A stretch of 64,000 nucleotides of DNA. Source: Trueperaceae bacterium. Lineage in GTDB: Bacteria; Deinococcota; Deinococci; Deinococcales; Trueperaceae. Where the stretch lies: NCBI GenBank assembly GCA_002707365.1, contig PAMQ01000010.1, positions 35,211-99,210 of the forward strand, read 5' to 3'. The notes beneath the pieces are model-generated. The model was not told where the DNA came from and made no database searches. It worked only from the letters and a program-made list of their open reading frames with translations. Both the position numbers and the translations under genes were made by a program. Position 1 is the stretch's first letter. Each line of letters opens with the position of its first letter. Shown here piece by piece: positions 28,944-38,708 of the stretch.

Positions 28944-30392
28944 ATGGAAATCGAAAAACTGATCGAATCTCTGCAGTTGACTTTTCCACCCGAACGATTA
29001 CTTTGTCATTCGGCCCAACTAGCTACTTATGAGTCTGATGGCCTTACGGTCTTCAAGTCTAGACCTGGTGCAGTGGTTATCCCCGAATCGCAGCATGAAG
29101 TGGTTGAGGCGGTCAAGGCTTGCCACTTACATGGAGTACCTTTTGTGGCTCGTGGCTCCGGCACAAGCCTCTCTGGTGGGTCCTTGCCCATAGAGGGGGG
29201 TTTGGTAATTGCCCTTAATAAGCTTAATAAAATACTTAATCTTGATCCGGAATCTAGACTTGCGGTAGTGGAACCAGGAGTGATTAACCGACAGGTTTCG
29301 GTTGCGGCTGCGCCACATGGCCTTTACTACGCTCCTGATCCCTCATCTGGACCAGTTTGCACGATAGGCGGAAACGTTGCTTTCAACTCTGGTGGCGCCC
29401 ATTGTCTGAAGTACGGAATGACCGCTAACCACGTGCTTGCTATTAAAGCTGTCCTACCAGACGGGGAAATTGTGGAGTTAGGTGGTGAAAGCCTTGAGAA
29501 TGCCGGTCCAGATTACGCAGGTCTTTTCGTTGGTTCGGAGGGTCTTTTTGGAATTGCTCTTGAGGTCACTCTTCGACTTTTGCCCCAGGTGGATAATTAC
29601 CGTACTATTCTCGCAGCGTACCAAGATCTCACTGTAGCTGGCGAAGCTGTTGCAAGCGTGGTTGCTTCCGGATTGTTGCCGGGTGCTATGGAAATCATGG
29701 ACCGGCTTGCCATGGACGCAGCTGAAGCTGCAGTCCAAGCTGGTTACCCATCTGATGCTCAGGGTCTTCTTATTGTTGAGTTAGAGGGGCCTAAAGCTGA
29801 GGTGGAAGTGGAATTTCCGAAGTTGATGGCCGTGATTGATGCATCAGGTCCATCTGAGGTGCGCGTAGCGCAGAACGAGGCAGAGCGACAGCGTATATGG
29901 AAGGGACGAAAGGGTGCATTTTCTGCGGTTGGTCGCCTCAGCCCTGACTACATTGTCGGAGACGGTGTGGTGAGACGCGGTAGCCTCGGTGAGGCACTAG
30001 GAGAGATTAGGCGGCTTTCTAAGAAATACGAGTTACGCGTAGCTAATGTCTTTCATGCTGGTGACGGTAACCTTCACCCACTAATTCTCTTTGACAGTAG
30101 TCGGGAGGGTGAGCTTGAAAGGGCTGAGGAGTTGGCTGGTGAGATACTTACTCTTTGTGTCGATCTTGGGGGCTCAATTACAGGTGAGCACGGCGTGGGA
30201 ATGGAAAAACTTGCTTACTTGTCTAAACAATTCGGTCCTATCGAGATGAACCTAATGACTAATCTGCGTAGATCAATAGATCCGACAGAAATCGCCAACC
30301 GTGGGAAAATGCTTGCAATAGCGTCAGGAAAACAGAGGCCTCCCACTAACCATCACCCCTTAGAACAGCAGGGCGTCATCTCTCGCGGTTGA
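28944..30392 (+). CDS. glcD: Glycolate oxidase subunit GlcD (FAD-linked)
   Basis: 482 residues. FAD-binding type 4 domain with [39 protein letters not shown] and SEGLFGI; C-terminal FAD-linked oxidase domain with [16 protein letters not shown] and [14 protein letters not shown]. Oxidises glycolate (or a related 2-hydroxy acid such as D-lactate) to glyoxylate at the membrane, passing electrons via GlcF to the quinone pool. Followed by glcE after 16 bp. The GlcD/E/F trio supports glycolate rather than D-lactate. Confidence 0.92.
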   Translation: MEIEKLIESLQLTFPPERLLCHSAQLATYESDGLTVFKSRPGAVVIPESQHEVVEAVKACHLHGVPFVARGSGTSLSGGSLPIEGGLVIALNKLNKILNLDPESRLAVVEPGVINRQVSVAAAPHGLYYAPDPSSGPVCTIGGNVAFNSGGAHCLKYGMTANHVLAIKAVLPDGEIVELGGESLENAGPDYAGLFVGSEGLFGIALEVTLRLLPQVDNYRTILAAYQDLTVAGEAVASVVASGLLPGAMEIMDRLAMDAAEAAVQAGYPSDAQGLLIVELEGPKAEVEVEFPKLMAVIDASGPSEVRVAQNEAERQRIWKGRKGAFSAVGRLSPDYIVGDGVVRRGSLGEALGEIRRLSKKYELRVANVFHAGDGNLHPLILFDSSREGELERAEELAGEILTLCVDLGGSITGEHGVGMEKLAYLSKQFGPIEMNLMTNLRRSIDPTEIANRGKMLAIASGKQRPPTNHHPLEQQGVISRG

Positions 30393-30408
30393 CTATAGTG
30401 ATGACCAG

Positions 30409-31521
30409 ATGACTTTTGAAACTACCGATCGTAATAAAAAACTCGAAGCGCTTCAGAACTATGTTCGTCAGAGTGAAAGAGTACGTCCGGTGGGGGGTGG
30501 TAGTAAACCAGCACTATCAACCTCAGGTAATCTAACAATGACAGATCTATCCGGTGTTATTGAATACGATCCTGATGAGTATACGTTAACAGCTCTTTCC
30601 GGCACCCCGGTCGCAACGGTTGAGGCTTTACTTGCAGAAAAGAGCCAGGTCCTCCCGTTTGACCCGCCACTGGTCGCTGCAGGTGCAACACTTGGTGGCA
30701 CAGTTGCCTCCGGCCTTTCTGGGCCGGGTCGGCTCCGGTTCGGCGGGGTGCGTGATTTCCTGCTTGGCGTTAGCTTCGTTGACGGTCATGGTGAATTGAT
30801 TCAGGGTGGTGGAAAGGTTGTTAAAAACGCTGCTGGTTTTGATTTTCCTAAATTAATGGTCGGAGCTATGGGATGCCTTGGGATTCTTGTCGACCTAACC
30901 TTTAAAGTGTTTCCTGCTCCTGAAGCAGCTGCTACTGTCAAGCTTGAGTTGGGATCTTTTAAGGAAGCGGTGGGTACTATGAATACCCTAGCTTCAGGTC
31001 CATACGAACTAAGCAGCCTGGAACTAGAACCCCCGTCAACTCTTTGGCTTCGTTTAAGCGGATTTGCTGAGGCTTTACCAGCACGTCTTATGGTTTTGCA
31101 GGAGGATATAGGGAAATCAGGAAAATCATTTCAGGATGAATCTGACTCGCATATTTGGCAACAAGCTCGTGAGTTTTCTTGGGTACCAGCTGACTACGGT
31201 CTAGTGAAAATTCCCACTAACCCTTTTAAACTCAGTGCTATCGAAAAACGTGTCTCAGAACTTACTGTGAATGTGCCTCGTCGATATAGCGTAGCTGGTA
31301 ATGTTGCGTACTTTGCCTGGCCAAAAGTTCTTGGTGAGGAGGCCCTTGAGAGACTCCTCGCTCCAGATGCTCTCTCAGCAGTGACTCTGCGTGGGAGCTG
31401 GTCACGGCCCCTGCTGGGTCGGGTGCCAGGTGGCGCTTTTGCGAGTCGTGTGACATCCGTACTAGATCCGAAAGAAAAGTTCGTCATCACAGAAAATGAT
31501 TTTGAAGCTGGGAAAAGCTAA
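30409..31521 (+). CDS. glcE: Glycolate oxidase subunit GlcE (FAD-binding)
   Basis: 370 residues, shorter than GlcD, with an FAD-binding type 4 domain (RPVGGGSKPALS; ALSGTPVATVEALLAEKSQVLPFDPP; GATLGGTVASGLSGPGRLRFGGVRDFLLG; GGGKVVKNAAGFDFPKLM) but lacking the GlcD C-terminal metal-site motifs. It forms the oxidase with GlcD and GlcF. Placed after glcD and 31 bp before the aldolase. Confidence 0.9.
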   Translation: MTFETTDRNKKLEALQNYVRQSERVRPVGGGSKPALSTSGNLTMTDLSGVIEYDPDEYTLTALSGTPVATVEALLAEKSQVLPFDPPLVAAGATLGGTVASGLSGPGRLRFGGVRDFLLGVSFVDGHGELIQGGGKVVKNAAGFDFPKLMVGAMGCLGILVDLTFKVFPAPEAAATVKLELGSFKEAVGTMNTLASGPYELSSLELEPPSTLWLRLSGFAEALPARLMVLQEDIGKSGKSFQDESDSHIWQQAREFSWVPADYGLVKIPTNPFKLSAIEKRVSELTVNVPRRYSVAGNVAYFAWPKVLGEEALERLLAPDALSAVTLRGSWSRPLLGRVPGGAFASRVTSVLDPKEKFVITENDFEAGKS

Positions 31522-31552
31522 TGCCCTACTATCGCGGGAGAAGGAGTAGCTA

Positions 31553-32341
31553 ATGAGACCTAACACCTTTCGCCAATTACTTACAGAGGACCGACCGACC
31601 CTCGGTACCCATATCCACAGTACGTGGCCTTCAGTAATAGAAGCTCTTGGTCACACCGGTCTCTATGACTACGTAGAATTCGTTGCTGAGTACGGTCCGT
31701 TTGATCTGCACGATCTAGACAACCTTGCCCGTGCGGCAGAACTCTTCAACCTATCTACGATGATCAAAGTTGACCAGGAACCTCGAGGATTCATTGCTCA
31801 GCGGGCCATAGGTTCCGGTTTTCAGAGCCTCCTGTTTGCTGACTGTCGTGATGCTGCTGAGGTACGCGAATGTGTCTCTATCGCCAGGGCTGATACTCCA
31901 GAGGACGGCGGCACGTATGGGGTTGGTACTAGGCGTTTTGCTTACATGGGGTACGGCGGATCACAAGAATACGTTGAGGCTCTTCGCCAAATCGTCGTTG
32001 TCCTAATGATAGAAAAAAAGGGTGCTGTTGACGATCTCGAAGAGATCCTCGAAATCGATGGAGTTGACATGATCCAATGGGGCGGATCGGATTATTCCAT
32101 GAGCATTGGGTATCCCGGTCAGGGGCAACACCCAGATGTTATAAAGGCCAAGCAGTATGTTTTTGATACGGCCATCAAGATGGGAGTTCCTCCTCGCGCA
32201 GAAATCGGTAGTCCTGACCAAGCTCGTGCCTACCTTGATATGGGCGTCCGACACTTCTCGATAGGAACCGATATTTCAATACTCCACAATTGGTGGAAAA
32301 CAAACGGTGAAGATATGCGTAATGCCTTAGAAGGCTTTTAG
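31553..32341 (+). CDS. HpcH/HpaI-family aldolase inside the glycolate operon
   Basis: 262 residues of the pyruvate-type class II aldolase family. Family features: GTHIHSTWPSVIEALGHTGLYDYVEF, the arginine region QRAIGSGFQSLLFADC, MIEKKGAVDDLEEILEIDGVD with the metal-binding Glu, and WGGSDYSMSIGYPGQ. The family reversibly cleaves 2-keto-4-hydroxy acids to pyruvate plus an aldehyde, including glyoxylate. Lying between glcE and glcF it may use the glyoxylate formed by the oxidase. Substrate inferred from context only. Ribosome site AGGAG precedes ATG 31553. Confidence 0.85.
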   Translation: MRPNTFRQLLTEDRPTLGTHIHSTWPSVIEALGHTGLYDYVEFVAEYGPFDLHDLDNLARAAELFNLSTMIKVDQEPRGFIAQRAIGSGFQSLLFADCRDAAEVRECVSIARADTPEDGGTYGVGTRRFAYMGYGGSQEYVEALRQIVVVLMIEKKGAVDDLEEILEIDGVDMIQWGGSDYSMSIGYPGQGQHPDVIKAKQYVFDTAIKMGVPPRAEIGSPDQARAYLDMGVRHFSIGTDISILHNWWKTNGEDMRNALEGF

Positions 32342-32362
32342 GCGATCAAGATAGGAGATACG

Positions 32363-33604
32363 ATGGAATATGCAGGCCCACAAAGCGAGGCGATGTCGGG
32401 TGCAATCGACAGATGCGTTCACTGTGGGTTTTGCCTTCCTGGGTGCCCAACCTATGTTTTAACAGGCGAAGAGATGAATAGTCCCCGTGGCCGCATACTC
32501 TTAATGAAAGAGGTGTTAGACGGCACCCTCGAACTTGATGAAATCACGCCCTACATTGACCCTTGCTTAGGATGCTTATCCTGCGTCACCTCGTGTCCCT
32601 CTGGTGTGCAATATGGTGACCTGCTTACTCCCTTCCGAATGCAGGCCGAAACTCTTCGCGAACGTCCCTGGATTGAACGCCTACTTAGAAAAGTAGTACT
32701 CTCTACCCTCCCATACCCTGGACGGTTTCGACCGTTGGCAAGATTAGGTCAATTTGCCCGCCCATTCCGCAACCTAGCCCCACGTGCTCTACGAGGAGCA
32801 CTAGACCTACTTCCTAACCGTGTACCTTCTTCCCTCCCATTACCTGAGTTGGTTCCAGCCCAAGGAAGCCGTAGAGCCCGTGTGATGCTCTTGCGTACAT
32901 GTGCCCAAAAAGTTCTCGATCCAGAAATCGATATGGCAACTGTTCGGGTCCTAGCTCGTAATGGTGTCGAGGTTGTACTTCCTCATGATCAGGGATGTTG
33001 TGGTGCGCTTTCTGCACACACGGGTGCTGGTGAGCAGGCCAAGGCTTTCGCGAAGAGTGTCATGAAGGTACTACCGAACGATGTGGACGCTATCATCACC
33101 AATGCTGCTGGTTGCGGCTCTGGTATCCATGAGTACCCACTTTGGCTTGCTGGTGAGCCTGAGGAGGAAGCCGCTAAAACGCTATCCCAAAAGGCTATGG
33201 ATATTAGTGCCTTCCTTACTGATCTTGGTCCAATCCGGCCCCCGGATCTTCCTCAACCACTTAAGGTTGCTTATCATGATGCCTGTCACCTCGCCCATGC
33301 CCAAGGGGTTACGATCCCCCCTCGGGAACTTCTGGGTCTGATTGGAAACCTTGATTTAGTCGAACTAGCTAATCCTGAAATCTGTTGTGGCTCTGCAGGA
33401 ACTTATAATCTAGAACAACCAGATAATGCTGCCGAGTTGGGTCGCCGAAAAGCTGAGTCGGTAATTTCCACAGGGGCAGAAGCCGTTGCGTCCGGGAACA
33501 TTGGTTGCCTAACACAATTAGGCATTCATCTTAAACGTCAAGGTTACGCAATTCCGACCTACCACACCGTTCAACTCCTTGACATGGCGTACCAGGGAGC
33601 CTGA
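32363..33604 (+). CDS. glcF: Glycolate oxidase iron-sulfur subunit GlcF
   Basis: 413 residues. N-terminal two [4Fe-4S] ferredoxin motifs: CVHCGFCLPGCPTY and CLGCLSCVTSCPSG. Two CCG domains follow (C-terminal CCGALSAHTG; AYHDACHLAHAQG; PEICCGSAGTYN), as in heterodisulfide-reductase-like electron-transfer subunits. It moves electrons from GlcDE to the respiratory chain. Separated from glcE by the aldolase gene, an uncommon order. Confidence 0.92.
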   Translation: MEYAGPQSEAMSGAIDRCVHCGFCLPGCPTYVLTGEEMNSPRGRILLMKEVLDGTLELDEITPYIDPCLGCLSCVTSCPSGVQYGDLLTPFRMQAETLRERPWIERLLRKVVLSTLPYPGRFRPLARLGQFARPFRNLAPRALRGALDLLPNRVPSSLPLPELVPAQGSRRARVMLLRTCAQKVLDPEIDMATVRVLARNGVEVVLPHDQGCCGALSAHTGAGEQAKAFAKSVMKVLPNDVDAIITNAAGCGSGIHEYPLWLAGEPEEEAAKTLSQKAMDISAFLTDLGPIRPPDLPQPLKVAYHDACHLAHAQGVTIPPRELLGLIGNLDLVELANPEICCGSAGTYNLEQPDNAAELGRRKAESVISTGAEAVASGNIGCLTQLGIHLKRQGYAIPTYHTVQLLDMAYQGA

Positions 33605-33705
33605 GAAATAATTAACTGAGATTAGAGATGGCGACCCATGTTGGTAAGAAACTAGTTTCGCTTAATCCTTAAAAGTGTGGTCAAGAAGAATATTCTTTAG
33701 AAAAT

Positions 33706-34905
33706 TTGCGAAAACAGTGGGTTTCATCGCAAAGCGACATGCAGTTAATACCTGCCAGATGTCATTATAGGAACGTGGTTCTCGAACTCATAACATCAAT
33801 TCATGCAAGACCACAACGAATGGTTATGAATTTTGCCGGTGCTGGCTCACAAGCCCTGGCTTGGCTGCACAGCGTTGGGGGCTCTTCTAATACTATCCTT
33901 GAGGCGACCGATCGCTACACACCTGCCTCCCTGATTGAGGCGTTAGAGTTCAAACCTGAGCACTTTACTTCGGTAGACGTCGCTAGAGAGTTGGCCTTGA
34001 AAGGTCTTCTAAGGGCTCGAACTCTCGAACCGAAAGAGCCTCATATCTTCGGTGTCGGCTGTACTGCGACTATTGCAACTAATCGTAGTAAGCGCGGTGA
34101 ACACCGGTGTGTAGTTGCCGTTGCCAGTGTTCTAGGTACAGCTACGTACGAGCTCACGCTCAGTAAGGGAATCCGTAAACGGGAAGCTGAAGAAAACCTC
34201 GTTAGCCTTGTAATCCTTAAGGCTGTCGCGGATGCTAAAGGCGTCCTATGCCACCCCGAACTTGATCTACAAGAGAATGAGGAATTACAACAGGATTTTG
34301 TTCCAAGCCAAATTTTTGCTCGTTTCATATCTGGGGAATTATCTTGGATTGGTATTCAACCAACAGATGGCTCTCTCATCACAGGAGAGACGCCGAAATG
34401 TGTTGGGATATTATCCGGTTCGTTCCATCCCCTTCACCAGGGTCACCTTGGTCTTGCTGAGGCCGCCACAGAATTTCTCAATCTGCCAGTTTGTTTTGAG
34501 CTGCCACTCGAGAATGCCGAGAAAGAGCCACTTAGTCCCTTTGAGGTTTGGCGGCGGGTGGGGCAATTTGCTTCCCAAGGCCTTCTCATTTTGACTCGGG
34601 AATCTCTTTTTGTTCGCAAGGCAGAGCTTTTTACTAATAGTGTTTTTGTTATCGGTGCGGACACAGCAACTCGCGTGTTAGACCCAAGGTTTTATAACAA
34701 GGACCAGGCAGCCCTGCTTTCTGCTCTATCCAACCTAACTAAGCAGGGAATACGTTTTCTGGTTGCTAGTCGTCGTTGTGATGGCGAGGTATTATCCCTG
34801 GCTGATATTAATGTGCCTGCAGGTTTCGAACAGTTATTTGAGGCTCTTCCGGAGAACATTTTCTGCATGGATGTTAGCTCTAGCGAGATACGCGAAAATT
34901 GGTAG
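33706..34905 (+). CDS. CinA-like domain fused to a NadD-type nucleotidyltransferase
   Basis: About 399 residues. The N-terminal ~200 residues look like a CinA C-terminal/PncC domain (FAGAGSQALAWLHSVGGSS; FGVGCTATIATNR; then REAEENLVSLVIL), the fold that deamidates NMN, but with altered motifs. The C-terminal half is an adenylyltransferase: GILSGSFHPLHQGHLGLAEAA has the HxGH site, VFVIGADTATRVLD and VSSSEIREN are the later motifs (cf. SST-x-IR). The pair would suit NMN deamidation followed by adenylation in NAD recycling. Start TTG 33706 is uncertain; ATG 33739 is possible. Function inferred. Confidence 0.75.
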   Translation: MRKQWVSSQSDMQLIPARCHYRNVVLELITSIHARPQRMVMNFAGAGSQALAWLHSVGGSSNTILEATDRYTPASLIEALEFKPEHFTSVDVARELALKGLLRARTLEPKEPHIFGVGCTATIATNRSKRGEHRCVVAVASVLGTATYELTLSKGIRKREAEENLVSLVILKAVADAKGVLCHPELDLQENEELQQDFVPSQIFARFISGELSWIGIQPTDGSLITGETPKCVGILSGSFHPLHQGHLGLAEAATEFLNLPVCFELPLENAEKEPLSPFEVWRRVGQFASQGLLILTRESLFVRKAELFTNSVFVIGADTATRVLDPRFYNKDQAALLSALSNLTKQGIRFLVASRRCDGEVLSLADINVPAGFEQLFEALPENIFCMDVSSSEIRENW

Positions 34906-35052
34906 GTAACGAATTACCTTGTATGGCTAGTTATTGATATATAAGTGCCTGTGATTTTGATGCGTACCTGATTACAATTCGGGTAAGACTGGTTTAAAAC
35001 GATGTAAATTCAACTGGACACCACAACCCTATGACCGATACAATTAGTCGAA

Positions 35053-35721
35053 TTGTATTTCGATCTGCGTACTTATGATTTTGAGTCAAAATCTCAACAA
35101 GAACGTTTCATGGTTGTGCTTAGAAAGAAGACGATACCTGCTCTGAACACTTTAGGGGTAGATAAAGTCGGAGTATTCACAACTCAAGAACCCGAGTTGT
35201 CACTAATTTTGCTTGTTCCTCACTCAAGCATTGAGAAATTAATTGCGATTCGAGATGATTTGCTTACAGCTAAGGCCGACCTTTCGTTACCTGATCCAAT
35301 GCCAAGACCGATTTTTCGTCAAGCTTCCAGTTCTGTGCTGCGAGGCTTCGATGTAATGCCAAACTACAATCTACCTACTAAAGCTGCTGATCGGGTATTT
35401 CAGCTGCGAGTTTACGAGAGCCCTAGTGCTTATGCAGGAAAGAAAAAGATTGAAATGTTTCAGCAGGGAGAACTGGATATTTTTCATCGCGTTGGTCTGA
35501 ATCCGGTGTTTTTTGCAGAAACCTTGATCGGAGCGCAGTTACCTAGTTTGACTTACATGCTTGCTTTTCGCGATATGAATTCTTTAGATTGCGCCTGGGA
35601 GCTTTTTAGGAACGACTCGGTTTGGGACGAGCTCAGCAATCGACCAGAGTACTCGAACGAGCTCCTTATTAGAAATATAAATAACAAATTAGTTTTTCCA
35701 ACTGAGTTCTCCCAAATGTAG
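35053..35721 (+). CDS. NIPSNAP-family protein
   Basis: 222 residues with two related ferredoxin-like modules: MYFDLRTYDFESKSQQERF in the first half and VFQLRVYESPSAYAGKKKIEMF in the second, the latter followed by FHRVGLNPVFFAETLIG and LTYMLAFRD. This duplicated ELRxY pattern is NIPSNAP. The biochemical role of bacterial members is unknown. Start TTG 35053 is weakly supported. Convergent with the glycosyltransferase. Confidence 0.75.
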   Translation: MYFDLRTYDFESKSQQERFMVVLRKKTIPALNTLGVDKVGVFTTQEPELSLILLVPHSSIEKLIAIRDDLLTAKADLSLPDPMPRPIFRQASSSVLRGFDVMPNYNLPTKAADRVFQLRVYESPSAYAGKKKIEMFQQGELDIFHRVGLNPVFFAETLIGAQLPSLTYMLAFRDMNSLDCAWELFRNDSVWDELSNRPEYSNELLIRNINNKLVFPTEFSQM

Positions 35722-35732
35722 CAAACTGAAAT

Positions 35733-36458
35733 TTAGGAGTCCTTTTGACGAAGCTCTGAAAAAACCACAGCGTGGTTCTTGATGTTAGTTTCGAGGCCAT
35801 GTTTTCTGCATAGTAACTCGAAAGAATGCTTGCGCCGTTTAGCTTTAACCTTGGAAGAACCACTACCAGCGTGGATTCGGTAAACGACACTGGGAGATTC
35901 GATCGTTTTAAGAGGGTAACCTGCAGCGGTTACCCTAAGGTGCCAATCCCAATCAAAATAACCACCGACCGTAGCATCAAAGTCTCCTAGTTCCTTATGA
36001 AATACCCGGGGGTAAGTTAAACCTGCAACCAGTAGCGTGTTGTCCTTTCTTAGGCTACAAGGATCGGCTTTTAGGTCCCACAGATGGCGGTTACCTCCCT
36101 CCTCTTCAATCATCCACCCGAAGCTGTGTACCAAGGCTGGTTCAGTCGTAAGGAGGGTTTTCACTTGAGATAGGTAATCAGGAACAGCTAGTAAGTCATC
36201 GTCATCCAGAAGGACTATATGATCCCCATTGGCTAATCGTACTCCTGCATTGCGGGCTTCTACTTGGCCTGTACCCGGGTTTTGTATGGCTTTAATTCGT
36301 GAATCGTTTAAATCACGAACTACTTGGATACCTGAACCATCCCCATCGTCCACAACCACTACTTCCCAGATCTCCCCTAGCTGTCTTTGTATGCTACGTA
36401 GTTCCTCGAGAAGGTACTCCGGCCGGTTGTACGTGGGTGTAATTACTGAAAAGTGCAC
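35733..36458 (-). CDS. Glycosyltransferase family 2
   Basis: 241 residues, GT-A fold: FSVITPTYNRPEYLLEEL strand, VVVDDGDGSG nucleotide site, GQVEARNAGVRLANGDHIVLLDDDDLL with the metal-binding DxD, and a later FDWDWHLRVTAAGY acceptor region. Soluble (no membrane helix). Transfers a sugar from a nucleotide-sugar to an unknown acceptor, probably a surface glycan. Start GTG 36458. Confidence 0.9.
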   Translation of the reverse strand: MHFSVITPTYNRPEYLLEELRSIQRQLGEIWEVVVVDDGDGSGIQVVRDLNDSRIKAIQNPGTGQVEARNAGVRLANGDHIVLLDDDDLLAVPDYLSQVKTLLTTEPALVHSFGWMIEEEGGNRHLWDLKADPCSLRKDNTLLVAGLTYPRVFHKELGDFDATVGGYFDWDWHLRVTAAGYPLKTIESPSVVYRIHAGSGSSKVKAKRRKHSFELLCRKHGLETNIKNHAVVFSELRQKDS

Positions 36459-36572
36459 TTAAACCAGCATAACTTTTTGCTTAAAGATGATTGTTAATTT
36501 TTGTTGCTTAGTTTGCAGAGTCCTTCACACGTAAGCTAGCGGATTGAATTTAGGAAACACTTTCGTCGTCCG

Positions 36573-37037
36573 TTATTGATTGACGATTTTGAAGTGGAAT
36601 ATTCGCATGGCAATGCGTTCGTTTACATTAACTCGATGAGGATTAGTGTTGCTTCCAGAGAAAAGTTGTAGGACCAAGGCGTATTTTCCTGGCTTTATCC
36701 TATTTCGAAGTTGAAAATCTACTTGCGCTTTGATACCAGTTTGGAGATCCTCGCTTGTCAATACTGTCCGGAAAATGTTGGGCTTTGTTTCGGCGTTTGC
36801 GAAAATTTGGTGAGTTGCTTGAACGTAACCTCCAGAATTCTGGAGTTTAATTACACTGAGAAATAACACCGCTTCTCTGTGTAGCGTTTCTGGATTTCCC
36901 ATATGGAGGTTTATTGTTAGTGCACCATCGTCTCCCGCTCGGTACTGTTGGGCTATGTTTGTGTCGATTGATACTTCTTGTGCAACAGCAATGTTAATCA
37001 GTAACCATGCCGTCAGACCAGTACGCCGAAGATCCAC
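36573..37037 (-). CDS. Small exported protein of unknown function
   Basis: 154 residues. The N-terminus is a clear signal peptide with predicted cleavage near AVA-QE (basic MDLRRTG, hydrophobic LTAWLLINIAVA). The mature part is beta-rich (GALTINLHMGNPETLHREAVLFLSVIKL; GKYALVLQLFSG), consistent with an immunoglobulin-like fold; not recognised as a named family. It starts three bases after the aldo/keto reductase stop, so it is co-transcribed with it. Confidence 0.7.
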   Translation of the reverse strand: MDLRRTGLTAWLLINIAVAQEVSIDTNIAQQYRAGDDGALTINLHMGNPETLHREAVLFLSVIKLQNSGGYVQATHQIFANAETKPNIFRTVLTSEDLQTGIKAQVDFQLRNRIKPGKYALVLQLFSGSNTNPHRVNVNERIAMRIFHFKIVNQ

Positions 37038-37040
37038 GGG

Positions 37041-37856
37041 TCAACCGTCCCATTCAGGTCCATCCGTAGGATCGACTAGACGTTCTTTCCTGCTAAGGTT
37101 GTGGATGGCATCCATTTCGGTTGGGGATAACTCAAAATCAAAAATACTAATGTTAGATAGCCTATGTTCTGGACTCCCTGCTTTGGGTACCGCCGCTACT
37201 CGTTCTTGTTGAACAAGCCAGCGAAGTGTAATTTGGACAGGGTTCTTATCGTACCTGGATCCAATTTCAACCAATAATGGATCTGTCAAAACACGCCCCT
37301 TCGCTATAGGGCTATAAGCCGTTAAAAGATGACCATATTTACGAGCTTGTTTTAGCAGTTGGGATTGGGAAAGGTACGGGTGATACTCCACCTGGTTGCA
37401 GAAAATGTCGACAACCTCTCTTGCATCTTCAACAAGATTGGTAGGAAAATTACTGACTCCTAAATGACGAACAGAACCTTCATCCACCAAAAGCGAGAGG
37501 CTTTCGAAGGTTTCTTGAAGAGGAACTTCATTATTTGGCCAGTGAAGTAGAACTAGATCAATGGTGTCCGTATTAAGCTTTCTTAGGCTTTCCTCCACGG
37601 AAGCTCGGGCACATGCCCGAGCAAAGTTAGTAGGACGTACCTTAGTGGTCAAAAAGATTTCGTTACGTGGAAGGCCCGAATTACGTATAGCCAATCCTAC
37701 CTCTGCCTCATTCTCGTAAGCTTGTGCTGTGTCGATGTGACGATAGCCAATTTCGAGGGCATGTTCTACTGCCTCTTTACACTGCTCGCCCCTCATCGGC
37801 CAAGTTCCGAAACCGAGAGTCGGGATTAAGACCCCCCGAACATCGATGTGCATCAT
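37041..37856 (-). CDS. Aldo/keto reductase
   Basis: 271 residues, TIM-barrel NADPH-dependent reductase. The catalytic tetrad is visible: Asp in YRHIDTAQ, Tyr in AYENEAEVG, Lys in LTTKVRP and His in VLLHWPNNEVP. The NADPH region VPKAGSPEHRLSNISIFDFEL is intact. Similar to the 2,5-diketo-gluconate reductase/methylglyoxal group. Likely detoxifies aldehydes or reduces sugar carbonyls. The start is ATG 37856 or the next ATG. Confidence 0.92.
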   Translation of the reverse strand: MMHIDVRGVLIPTLGFGTWPMRGEQCKEAVEHALEIGYRHIDTAQAYENEAEVGLAIRNSGLPRNEIFLTTKVRPTNFARACARASVEESLRKLNTDTIDLVLLHWPNNEVPLQETFESLSLLVDEGSVRHLGVSNFPTNLVEDAREVVDIFCNQVEYHPYLSQSQLLKQARKYGHLLTAYSPIAKGRVLTDPLLVEIGSRYDKNPVQITLRWLVQQERVAAVPKAGSPEHRLSNISIFDFELSPTEMDAIHNLSRKERLVDPTDGPEWDG

Positions 37857-37940
37857 TGGACTGTCTCCATATGGCCAGTCTACCTGGCTAATTACTGTTA
37901 AGCCAACAAACCTAAGGTTTCTGCTACACTCTTCATCACC

Positions 37941-38708
37941 ATGGCTACGGTGGAGAAAAAAGGTCTACTTGGGATCGACATAGGTGGTTCCGGCATAAAG
38001 GGTGCGTTAGTTGACGTTGACCAGGGGGTGTTAGTCGCAAATCGATTTCAAGTACCAACACCGTTTCCTTCTACCCCCAATGCCATAGCTAAAGTAGTGG
38101 GAAACATTGTTGAACATTTCGATTACAAAGGCTCTATAGGTTGCACTTTCCCAGCAATAATCCAACAAGATATTGCATTATCGGCGGCCAACGTAGATGC
38201 TGCTTGGATTGGTACCAACGTTGTTAGCCTGTTTTGTGATGTTACACGTCAGCCGGTTTATGTCCTCAATGATGCTGACGGAGCTGGGGTTGCTGAAATG
38301 GTATTTGGGGCTGGGCGTGCCGAGAGTGGAGTGGTTTGTATGCTCACGTTCGGTACTGGGATTGGTAGTGCTCTGTTTATTGATAGTCAACTGGTACCTA
38401 ACACGGAACTTGGGCACTTGGAATTGAATGGGCGTGAGGTCGAACCGTGGGTTGCTCCTCGCGTTCGTAAGAATGAGAATCTGAGTTGGAAGTGTTGGGC
38501 AAAGAGAGTCTACGAGTACCTTCAGTATTTAGAGTCTATTTTTTCTCCTGACCTTTTTATTATTGGGGGTGGTGTTAGCGGTCAAAGTGAGAAGTTTTTT
38601 CCCCATCTTAAAATCAAAACAGCAATTACCCCTGCTTTGCTAGGGAATGAAGCTGGTATTGTTGGTGCTGCCTATTTAGCTAGTCGAACATCAACAACCA
38701 TCCGGTAA
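37941..38708 (+). CDS. ppgK: Polyphosphate glucokinase (ROK family)
   Basis: 255 residues. ROK fold: [19 protein letters not shown] phosphate-binding loop, the PpgK signatures CTFPAIIQ and [30 protein letters not shown] with the catalytic Asp, [12 protein letters not shown] and [11 protein letters not shown]. The combination is characteristic of polyphosphate:glucose phosphotransferase, which phosphorylates glucose from inorganic polyphosphate as well as, or instead of, ATP. A possible -10 (TACACT) sits ten bases upstream of the ATG. The ROK zinc motif is absent, as usual for PpgK. Confidence 0.9.
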   Translation: MATVEKKGLLGIDIGGSGIKGALVDVDQGVLVANRFQVPTPFPSTPNAIAKVVGNIVEHFDYKGSIGCTFPAIIQQDIALSAANVDAAWIGTNVVSLFCDVTRQPVYVLNDADGAGVAEMVFGAGRAESGVVCMLTFGTGIGSALFIDSQLVPNTELGHLELNGREVEPWVAPRVRKNENLSWKCWAKRVYEYLQYLESIFSPDLFIIGGGVSGQSEKFFPHLKIKTAITPALLGNEAGIVGAAYLASRTSTTIR

